Source: Spirochaetia bacterium (lineage in GTDB: Bacteria; Spirochaetota; Spirochaetia; PWKH01). From it: a DNA stretch of 7,080 nt. Under the pieces are notes generated by a model that searched no databases, was not told the DNA's origin, and worked only from the letters and a program-made list of their open reading frames with translations. The stretch's first letter is position 1. The number at the start of each line of letters is the position of its first letter. The stretch spans positions 1 to 7,080 of the forward strand of contig JAIPFS010000070.1 of NCBI GenBank assembly GCA_021736545.1, read 5' to 3'. Positions 1-5,394 of the stretch are shown piece after piece. The translations under genes and the position numbers were made by a program.

Positions 1-1
1 G

Positions 2-139
2 GAGAGCTGCAGAATCAGCCGCCTCCCCCTAGCCGAAGAGCCCCTCTACCACAACAACACCTATCAGCCCATGGCCTGGGATGGCTTTACCCGCGAAGAT
101 ATGGATCGTCTGAAGCGCCTCTCCCGGGAACTCTTCTGA
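2..139 (+). CDS. C-terminal end of an unrecognised protein (5'-truncated)
   Basis: Only the last 45 codons are present, in the frame starting at base 2 and ending at TGA 137-139; the start lies outside the window. The visible tail is polar, includes the stretch NNTYQPMAWDGFTREDMD, and ends in a charged, probably helical segment (RLKRLSRELF). I do not recognise the family and assign no function. The reading is supported by an uninterrupted frame and by G+C-rich codon use with many C- or G-ending codons, about 59% G+C by hand count. That is unlike the AT-rich genes that follow but like the DUF1667 fragment at the other end, so it is probably host backbone. No convincing terminator follows; there is a T6 run at 144-149 but no good stem before it. 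Confidence 0.6.
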   Translation, partial: ESCRISRLPLAEEPLYHNNTYQPMAWDGFTREDMDRLKRLSRELF

Positions 140-301
140 GAACTTTTTTGAAATACAGATGAGATAAGGAAGCAGTGTGATAATTGCTTATTAATAATAC
201 CTATTGAATAACTAAATAAAAAATTCATGTAAACAAAATAAACCTTTTGAAAAATCTCAAAACCAGTAAAAAAATCTCTTGTGTCTCTTGAAAAAAAATT
301 G

Positions 302-330
302 TTTACAAATGAAAAAACCTATCCTATAAT
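302..330 (+). promoter_or_regulatory. Predicted sigma-70-type promoter of the operon
   Basis: The -35 box is TTTACA at 302-307 (five of six consensus bases), followed by a 17-base spacer and a perfect -10 box TATAAT at 325-330. It points toward the regulator gene, with an expected start near 337. This is the best promoter-like match I found in the window. The -35 box overlaps the small palindrome TTGTTTACAA (299-308), whose GT..AC core has the general form of GntR-family operators, so repression of the operon by its own regulator is plausible. Confidence 0.7.
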
Positions 331-344
331 ACATACATAGGATA
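320..344. promoter_or_regulatory. Inverted repeat over the -10 box and start point (candidate operator)
   Basis: TATCCTAT (320-327) and ATAGGATA (337-344) are perfect 8-base complements separated by 9 bases. The centres of the arms are 17 bases apart. The element covers the 5' half of the -10 box and the expected transcription start, a classic repressor position. Which protein binds is an inference; the winged-helix regulator encoded next is the obvious candidate. Confidence 0.45.
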
Positions 345-373
345 TGGTATCTAAGGAATGAATTCATACCATA
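343..373. repeat. Inverted repeat just after the predicted start point
   Basis: TATGGTAT (343-350) and ATACCATA (366-373) are perfect 8-base complements separated by 15 bases that include a GAATTC palindrome. A further GATAT/ATATC pairing (341-345 with 374-378) can extend the stem across a 3-base bulge. It lies in the first part of the leader, so it could act as a second operator arm in DNA or as a 5'-end hairpin in RNA. Confidence 0.4.
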
Positions 374-530
374 ATATCTTATGTTTTCGCCGTTTAAAAT
401 AAACACTGGCAGAAAGCTTTGTGATAGGCGTTTCGGTAAGGCTTAATTATTAAAGAGTAGCGTTTTTCCGGATGTTTTCAGCCGATCACTAAGTTTTATG
501 CCAGCGTATTTGAAATAAAAATCTTACACG

Positions 531-576
531 TTATGTGATCATTAAATTAACTTCTGTCTCTTTTCTGATCACATAA
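531..576. promoter_or_regulatory. Perfect 11-bp inverted repeat upstream of the regulator start (candidate operator or hairpin)
   Basis: TTATGTGATCA (531-541) and TGATCACATAA (566-576) are exact reverse complements separated by 24 bases. Each arm carries the self-complementary core TGATCA, so each could itself be a dimer half- or full-site, with arm centres 35 bases apart. The right arm ends 24 bases before the strong ribosome site at 600-606. It could be a paired operator for autoregulation or an RNA hairpin near the translation start. There is no T-run after it, so it is not an ordinary terminator. Confidence 0.5.
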
Positions 577-614
577 AACAATTCTTATTGAAGATATGAG
601 AGGAGGCATCCAGT

Positions 615-2036
615 ATGCCAATATCGCAGAAAGATAAAACTGTACAGCATCTCAAAATAATTATAGAGACTCTTAAGAATGAAGGGGAACATTTACTGCC
701 TACAGAAAATCAGCTAGTGCAAAGTATAGGAGTCGGTAGAAATACCTTGCGGAACGCAGTAAATGAGTTAGTAGAATTAGGATTATTAAAGAAAATACAA
801 GGTAAAGGAACTTTTATAAATGAACCTGTAACAAATATAATTTTTTCGAACTGGGCGGAGACAGAATTTACAGATATCCCCCTTATTCAGGAATATATCG
901 ATGCTTTTCAAATTCTTCATCCGGATATACAGATAACAAGTGAAAGTATTCCGTATACGCTCTATGTAAAAAGGATTCTGAGACATTTATTAAATAACGA
1001 ACCTTTTGATGTTATGCAGATAACTCCATTCTGGCTCCAACGTTTCAAGCATTTAGATGCTTTATATCCTCTTACAGATTATTCAAAGTACCACTATATT
1101 GGAAATCAATATCAGCAGGCATTAGAATTGGAAGAGTTTGATGATGAGCTTTATGCTGTAAACTGGTCGCTCTGTCCCCAAGTTCTCTTCTGCAATAAAC
1201 GAGTAATGGCGCAAGCTGGCTTAGATCCAAATAGACCTCCTGAAACAATGGATGATTTTGCTCGAATGAGCAGGCAAATAGCTGATGCCACTCCTAATGG
1301 GACATATGGTATCTGTCTCCCGCTTGATTCATATGCCTATAATTATCTCCAATTGTATCCCTTCCTCCTGGCTTTCGGCGGTGGTTTCAGCAATTCAATG
1401 AATAATTTTACCATAGAAAGCAGTGAGAATGTTGAAGCTCTCCAATGGTTGTCGGATCTCTATCAATACAGCGGTGCCGTAAATACGAGGAGTATAAATG
1501 GAGGTCGTGTTCTTTTTGCTTCCCATAAAGTTGGTTTTCTTATTGATGGGCCATACTGCAGGGGGCATTTACGTAGACTTAGCGGTGAAGGTAAGGATTT
1601 TGATGAAGAGTATCTGATTGCTCCAATTCCAAAAGGAAAAACGGGAAAAGGAGAAAGTATTCTGCTTACTCACTCTTTGGCAATTTCACGGCAAAGTAAG
1701 AATCCTGAGAAAGCTTTTAAATGGATCGAGTATCTGTCAAATAATGAAGAGAACGGCAAAAGATATTTTGAGGATTTTGGAATGATTCCCACCTCCCGGG
1801 ATTTCTTGGAAAAGCCGTTTTATTCTCAGGATCCCTTTGCTTCGGTTTTAATCAGACAACTGGAAAATGTTTCCATTGGTCCTTTGAAGCATCCATTGTT
1901 TATCAAATCATTACCCTTCTTGCTGCAGATTATGCCGAGCATCATAATTAATGGAGAAGATCCTAAGGAAAAACTGAAATTTCTCGGTGAAGTAATTCGC
2001 ATAATAGCGCGAGATAAAACTATGATTTATCTGTAA
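615..2036 (+). CDS. GntR-type DNA-binding domain fused to a family-1 solute-binding domain; predicted operon regulator
   Basis: Predicted cytoplasmic transcription regulator of 473 residues. Residues about 9-70 form a GntR winged helix-turn-helix: LLPTENQLVQSIGVGRNTLR contains the recognition helix, and IQGKGTFI is the wing. From about residue 74 to the end the chain resembles an ABC family-1 solute-binding protein. Landmarks are LYAVNWSLCPQVLFCNK (179-195), AGLDPNRPPETMDDF (201-215), VGFLIDGP (306-313) and GMIPTSRDF (389-397). The same landmarks recur in order in the secreted binding protein encoded next. There is no signal peptide, so this domain probably senses a ligand inside the cell. 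The ATG at 615 has a near-perfect Shine-Dalgarno (GAGGAGG, 600-606) 8 bases upstream. AraR of Bacillus (GntR helix plus LacI-type sensor) is a design precedent, but with a different sensor fold. Whether it represses or activates is not visible. Confidence 0.88.
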   Translation: MPISQKDKTVQHLKIIIETLKNEGEHLLPTENQLVQSIGVGRNTLRNAVNELVELGLLKKIQGKGTFINEPVTNIIFSNWAETEFTDIPLIQEYIDAFQILHPDIQITSESIPYTLYVKRILRHLLNNEPFDVMQITPFWLQRFKHLDALYPLTDYSKYHYIGNQYQQALELEEFDDELYAVNWSLCPQVLFCNKRVMAQAGLDPNRPPETMDDFARMSRQIADATPNGTYGICLPLDSYAYNYLQLYPFLLAFGGGFSNSMNNFTIESSENVEALQWLSDLYQYSGAVNTRSINGGRVLFASHKVGFLIDGPYCRGHLRRLSGEGKDFDEEYLIAPIPKGKTGKGESILLTHSLAISRQSKNPEKAFKWIEYLSNNEENGKRYFEDFGMIPTSRDFLEKPFYSQDPFASVLIRQLENVSIGPLKHPLFIKSLPFLLQIMPSIIINGEDPKEKLKFLGEVIRIIARDKTMIYL

Positions 2037-2051
2037 TCATGAAAAATTTCT

Positions 2052-2091
2052 AAATGAAGATCCAAATGAAGATCCAAATGAAGAAATGAAG
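2052..2091 (+). repeat. 12-bp tandem repeat, AAATGAAGATCC
   Basis: Two complete copies of AAATGAAGATCC (2052-2063 and 2064-2075) are followed by two partial copies AAATGAAG (2076-2083 and 2084-2091). It lies just after the regulator's stop codon and is untranslated in the gene model used here. Such repeats usually vary in copy number by strand slippage. Any effect on expression is unknown. Confidence 0.85.
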
Positions 2092-2195
2092 AGCTTCACT
2101 GGGAAGTATGATTGCAAAATTTACTGAATGGAATGTTTATGCATTGTCAGTAATGAAAAACGATTTAAAAACGGCATCTGCCGTAAAAAAATTTT

Positions 2196-2200
2196 GGAGG
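2196..2200 (+). promoter_or_regulatory. Ribosome binding site that fixes the binding-protein start at 2207
   Basis: GGAGG lies 6 bases before ATG 2207, and translation from there begins directly with the MKKK n-region of a signal peptide. The earlier in-frame ATG at 2108 has no comparable site. The 11-mer ATTTTGGAGGA (2191-2201) recurs exactly at the first permease's start (3585-3595). Confidence 0.8.
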
Positions 2201-2206
2201 AAGAAT

Positions 2207-3481
2207 ATGAAAAAAAAGAACGTCTTATTGCTGCTTATGGTTATAATGATGCTCTTGCCGATGACACTGAGCGCAACTGGTCAAAAAGAAGGTCAGGCAT
2301 CGGCGGAAGAGCAAAAGGTTCTCAACTACTATTGGAACCCTGATCACTTATACAACATTTATGATGAGGTGATCAATGAGTTTGCTGAGGAAAATGGCTA
2401 TGCAGTAAACAGCCAAATCCTGAATTGGGGTGAATTCCAAACGAAAATCACTGCTGATTTCGCCGCTGGAACTGTACCGGATTTGATTGAAGTGCCGTCT
2501 CCCTGGATTGCCGAGTTTGCTTCTAAAGGGTTTCTTGAAGATTTGACGGAGGAGATTACATCTCATCCCAGCTATGATGACTTCTTTGAATCAACTTGGA
2601 CGGAAGTTTCCTATGATGAAAAAATATATGGCATGAAGCTCCACCATACTTGCTTTGGGCTGTTTTACAATAAAGAGCATTTCAATAAAGCTGGTTTAGA
2701 ACCTCCTGAGACATTAGAAGATCTCGTTAATGTGATCGATGTTATTGATAACAAGCTAGGTCCTGATATTCAGGCCTTCGGATTTGATCCCACCGGACAA
2801 TATTTAATCCCCTTTCTTGCCAGTGCGGAAACCCCCTATCTGATAGAAGATGGAGCATCAGCTCTAGATACCCCGGCAGTCCGGAAAACATTAAAGACGC
2901 TGCAGAATATTGCGAACAGTGGGAAAGTCTTTGTACCTGATCCGGGTAGTGAAGATACTCGAGGAGATGTGAGAATCCTGTTTCTAACAGGTAAAATTTC
3001 TATGATGATCAGCGGTCCATGGGAGATCGGCAATATAAAGAATAACTATCCTGACCTTGATTACGGTTTGGTAATGGTTCCGCATCTTTCCGGAGTAGAG
3101 CCGAGGACATTAACAGCTGGAACCGGTTTGGCTATTCCGAAAGGGGCAAAAATACCAAAAGATAAGATTTTTGAATTGATGACACGTTTAACAGATACAG
3201 ATACTGAAGTTGCTGCAACTCTGGAGGCTGGTATGCTTATGCCGAGGGCCTCATGGGCTGAGGATCCTCGTGTTGCCGAAGAAAAAGCTGTTAAGCTTTT
3301 TGGTAAAGTTCTACCTTATGCAACTCCCTTTGATATTGGTGTAAGAAAAGTAGGATTGCCGGAAATTACGTGGGGCGGTTCTGTTTTCTCTAAAATGTAT
3401 CAGAAAATGCTTTATACCGATAAAAGTATGGATGATGCCTTAAATGAGTATATCAAAGAGACCAATCGTCTACTGAAATAA
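2207..3481 (+). CDS. Family-1 extracellular sugar-type solute-binding protein of an ABC importer
   Basis: Periplasmic receptor of a CUT1-type carbohydrate importer, 424 residues from ATG 2207, a usual family length. It starts with a clear signal peptide: a MKKK n-region, a Leu/Met-rich core to about residue 20, and a likely cleavage near LSA-TG (after residue 23). No lipobox cysteine is present, so a soluble periplasmic protein is expected. Family-1 landmarks are DLIEVPSPWIAEFASKGFLEDL (split as DLIEVP and GFLEDLTEE, about 92-114), YGMKLHHTCFGLFYNKEHF (about 141-159), AGLEPPETLEDL (162-173), ISMMISGPW (264-272) and GTGLAIPKGA (305-314). It is followed by two permease genes with a 119-base gap that carries a strong hairpin. 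The ligand cannot be read from sequence; the linked sulfatase suggests a sulfated sugar or similar ester. Translation from 2108 would add 33 residues and bury the signal peptide. Confidence 0.92.
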   Translation: MKKKNVLLLLMVIMMLLPMTLSATGQKEGQASAEEQKVLNYYWNPDHLYNIYDEVINEFAEENGYAVNSQILNWGEFQTKITADFAAGTVPDLIEVPSPWIAEFASKGFLEDLTEEITSHPSYDDFFESTWTEVSYDEKIYGMKLHHTCFGLFYNKEHFNKAGLEPPETLEDLVNVIDVIDNKLGPDIQAFGFDPTGQYLIPFLASAETPYLIEDGASALDTPAVRKTLKTLQNIANSGKVFVPDPGSEDTRGDVRILFLTGKISMMISGPWEIGNIKNNYPDLDYGLVMVPHLSGVEPRTLTAGTGLAIPKGAKIPKDKIFELMTRLTDTDTEVAATLEAGMLMPRASWAEDPRVAEEKAVKLFGKVLPYATPFDIGVRKVGLPEITWGGSVFSKMYQKMLYTDKSMDDALNEYIKETNRLLK

Positions 3482-3546
3482 CAAAGAAAAAACATTTGGG
3501 ATTACTCATTTTAAGAAATCCTAAAGTATTTAAAGAAAAAGCGTTT

Positions 3547-3572
3547 TGCCGCCTGTGTAAAAGCAGGCGGTA
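3547..3572 (+). other. Strong intercistronic hairpin between binding protein and first permease
   Basis: CCGCCTG (3549-3555) pairs with CAGGCGG (3564-3570). G.U and A.T pairs extend this to about 10 base pairs around a GTAAAA loop, and outer TTTT/AAAA pairing (3544-3547 with 3579-3582) is also possible. No T-run follows, so it is not a typical terminator. It ends 17 bases before the permease's ribosome site. Hairpins at this position between a binding-protein gene and its permeases (as in malE-malF) are known to stabilise the upstream message and keep receptor levels above permease levels; that role here is inferred. Confidence 0.65.
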
Positions 3573-3589
3573 TAGCGCAAAAGCATTTT

Positions 3590-3594
3590 GGAGG
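3590..3594 (+). promoter_or_regulatory. Ribosome binding site that fixes the first permease start at GTG 3601
   Basis: GGAGG lies 6 bases before GTG 3601. The longer open frame begins with a TTG at 3496, only 12 bases after the previous stop, has no ribosome site there, and would have to translate through the hairpin at 3547-3572. Spacing and sequence match the binding-protein start exactly. Confidence 0.75.
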
Positions 3595-3600
3595 ATTAGT

Positions 3601-4506
3601 GTGTCTTCTTTGAAAGCAAACAGTGTGAATAAAGAAAAGCTGAAACGGTATATCTTCGGATATTTATGTATATTACCTGCATTCTTTTTCTTTATGCTGT
3701 TTTTCCTTACGCCTTTATTTAAGGGTATCGTTGTAAGTTTAAAACAGTATTCCAGCGGAGAATTACAATTTGTCGGCTTTGCGAATTATATACGTGTTTT
3801 TACGGATCCGGAATTTTGGAATTCTCTGCGAGTGAGTATAGTATTCACTGTCTTTTTTATCATTTTCAGTGCGGGATTAGGCTTGCTGCTGGGACTCTAT
3901 TTAGTGGAACGCAGACGCTTCTATCTATTTATTGTAGCTGCTTTTTTTGTGCCATATATTTCTACGCCTGTTATTGGTGCGCTTGTATGGAAAAATATCC
4001 TTGCAGATCCCTATGGTATTTTTAATACTTTTATTGGATTATTCGGGCTTGAGCCAATATCTTGGTTTAAGAATCCGAGGTTAGCTATGGCCTCTCTCAT
4101 AATAATTCAAGTCTGGTATACCATGGGGTATAATGCTGTTCTCTTTCTTGCAGGCCTTCAGGCTATTCCGAAAAGCTATTTTGAGGCATCAGATCTGGAA
4201 GGAAGTACTTTTATCCAAAAGATGCGTTTTATTATACTTCCTCTACTGATTCCTACCCTTGTTTTTGTCATTACCATCTCAACTCTATATGGATTTGTTA
4301 ATTCATATGTTCTTGCGAAGCTTATTACAAATAACGGTCCTTTTCAGGCCACAAATGTCATGATGTCGTATATTTTTGATTTAGGTTTCAATAGGTTTGA
4401 TTTACCTCGGGCAAATGCAGTTACCATGGTTGTTTTTGTTTTATTTGTCTTCCTTGCCTTCATTCAGTTTCGTTATCAGAACAAACATTACCATGGACTT
4501 GATTAG
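3601..4506 (+). CDS. ABC sugar-type permease, MalF/UgpA-like
   Basis: Inner-membrane channel subunit of the importer, 301 residues from GTG 3601, the usual length for this subunit. Six membrane spans can be placed at about 17-38, 76-102, 108-130, 163-187, 209-237 and 271-292. The cytoplasmic EAA loop that docks to the ATPase is visible at about 195-218: EASDLEG followed by FIILPLLIP. The usual DGA triplet is EGS here, a conservative change. The N-terminus (KEKLKRYIFGYLCILPAF) and the mid-segment FVGFANYIRVF are typical of the MalF/UgpA-like partner. The second permease begins 12 bases after the TAG stop, so the two are co-translated neighbours. The preceding frame from 3496 to 3600 is rejected as coding because it lacks a ribosome site and carries a strong hairpin. 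Confidence 0.9.
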   Translation: MSSLKANSVNKEKLKRYIFGYLCILPAFFFFMLFFLTPLFKGIVVSLKQYSSGELQFVGFANYIRVFTDPEFWNSLRVSIVFTVFFIIFSAGLGLLLGLYLVERRRFYLFIVAAFFVPYISTPVIGALVWKNILADPYGIFNTFIGLFGLEPISWFKNPRLAMASLIIIQVWYTMGYNAVLFLAGLQAIPKSYFEASDLEGSTFIQKMRFIILPLLIPTLVFVITISTLYGFVNSYVLAKLITNNGPFQATNVMMSYIFDLGFNRFDLPRANAVTMVVFVLFVFLAFIQFRYQNKHYHGLD

Positions 4507-4518
4507 GGGGATCCATAT

Positions 4519-5337
4519 ATGAAAAAACATACAGTTAAAAATATATATAAAGACATACTAATACTTATTGCAGCGATAATCATGGCATTTCCCTTTCTTT
4601 ATTTAATAAAACTTTCTCTGCAGCCGACTCAAGATGTTATGCAGCTGCCTATATTATTTATTCCCAGCAGTCTGCATTTTGAAAATTTATGGAAGGTAAA
4701 TGAACTAATCCCTGTACTGAGATTTTTTAATAATACTGTTCTTTATGCTGTTAGTACCACCGTTCTAACCATTACTACAGGGACTATGGCTGCTTATGCC
4801 TTAGCAAAACTGGATTTGCCTGGTAGCAAGCTGATTATGCTGTGCTTTATATCTTCAGTGCTGCTTCCTCCAGAAATACGAGCCATTCCGATGTATACGC
4901 TTGTTTCAGGATTTGGATGGATTGATACATGGAAAGGTATGATTATTCCTATGGCTTCTACCGGTTTTTCAATATTTTTTCTTTATCAGTATTTAATTAC
5001 TATTCCGACAGAGATTCTAGAATCTGCCAGAATTGACGGAGCCAGTGAGTTGAGAATAATGGTTTCCATTGCTATACCCATGTCTGTAACCGCTATTGCC
5101 TCGATGGCTCTTTATAATTTTTTATTTCGCTGGAGAGGATTTATTTGGCCCTTAATCATGACGAGAGGAAAGGTTACCACCCTATCAGTTGGGCTTTCGC
5201 AGTTGAAAACAGGAGAACAGCTGACACAATGGAATATGATTGCATCAGCCACAATGTATACATTTATTCCTGCTCTTCTTCTTTTTCTTTTCTTAAGAAA
5301 ATACATTTTCCAAGCAATTTCTATGAATTTGAAATAA
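4519..5337 (+). CDS. ABC sugar-type permease, MalG/UgpE-like
   Basis: Second inner-membrane channel subunit, 272 residues, normal for MalG/UgpE-like proteins. The first span is about residues 12-31 (ILILIAAIIMAFPFLYLI). It is followed by the typical external segment with PTQDV and LHFENLW, a span group with NNTVLYAVSTTVL and AAYALAKLDLPG, and the EAA loop at about 168-187 (EILESARIDGASEL then IAIPMSV). The DGA triplet is intact here. The C-terminus ends in YIFQAISMNLK, the usual position of the family's conserved tail. The ATG at 4519 follows a purine run GGGGGA (4507-4511) by 7 bases. With the first permease it would form the heterodimeric channel; no ATP-binding subunit gene follows. Confidence 0.92.
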   Translation: MKKHTVKNIYKDILILIAAIIMAFPFLYLIKLSLQPTQDVMQLPILFIPSSLHFENLWKVNELIPVLRFFNNTVLYAVSTTVLTITTGTMAAYALAKLDLPGSKLIMLCFISSVLLPPEIRAIPMYTLVSGFGWIDTWKGMIIPMASTGFSIFFLYQYLITIPTEILESARIDGASELRIMVSIAIPMSVTAIASMALYNFLFRWRGFIWPLIMTRGKVTTLSVGLSQLKTGEQLTQWNMIASATMYTFIPALLLFLFLRKYIFQAISMNLK

Positions 5338-5343
5338 TGTACC

Positions 5344-5366
5344 CTCACTGTATTCAACATAGTGAG
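5344..5366 (+). other. Intercistronic hairpin before the sulfatase gene
   Basis: CTCACT (5344-5349) pairs perfectly with AGTGAG (5361-5366); two more pairs (GT with AT) give an 8-base-pair stem around a 7-base loop. A T-run (5378-5383) starts 11 bases after the stem, too far for a classic terminator, and the sulfatase ribosome site follows at once. It may lower read-through or mark an RNA processing point between transporter and enzyme. Confidence 0.5.
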
Positions 5367-5394
5367 TATAAACTAAGTTTTTTGAGGTTAAGCA

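Larger units (their letters stand above)
140..614 (+). promoter_or_regulatory. Gene-free AT-rich control region and long leader of the regulator gene
   Basis: These 475 bases hold no credible gene on either strand. They contain a strong sigma-70-type promoter (302-330), a repressor-like inverted repeat over its -10 box (320-344), a second inverted repeat just downstream (343-373), a partly structured leader, and a perfect 11-bp inverted repeat (531-576) shortly before the regulator's ribosome site. Transcription from the promoter would begin near 337, giving an untranslated leader of about 280 nt. Further pairings can be drawn in the leader: CTGGCA (406-411) with TGCCAG (499-504), and a G.U-rich 9-bp helix between 414-422 and 436-444. 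I match it to no known riboswitch class. The region is a candidate for control by the downstream regulator. Confidence 0.6.
2037..2206 (+). other. Regulator/binding-protein gap with tandem repeat and small hairpin
   Basis: This gap holds a short tandem repeat (2052-2091), a small hairpin ACGGC-ATCT-GCCGT (2171-2184) and the ribosome site of the binding protein. The open frame running in from 2108 has no ribosome site at its ATG and would put 33 polar residues before a perfect signal peptide, so I treat it as untranslated. A weak promoter-like pair, TTGTCA (2144-2149) and TAAAAA (2166-2171) with a 16-base spacer, could give the binding protein extra transcription, but support is slight. Confidence 0.5.

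Noticed and set aside
358..446. Two tiny leader frames: 358-402 (14 codons) and 381-446 (21 codons)
   Set aside because: Neither has a properly spaced ribosome site, and both overlap the inverted repeat region; the peptides show no recognisable feature.
2144..2171. Promoter-like TTGTCA-N16-TAAAAA before the binding-protein gene
   Set aside because: The -10 box matches only four of six bases in an A-rich stretch, and the start would fall inside the small hairpin; mentioned in the gap entry only.
2341..2375. TGATCAC (2341-2347) and GTGATCA (2369-2375) inside the binding-protein gene, resembling the arms of the 531-576 repeat
   Set aside because: Only the 7-base core is shared and in the opposite arrangement. 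The same heptamer also occurs by chance elsewhere in coding DNA, for example near 6305.
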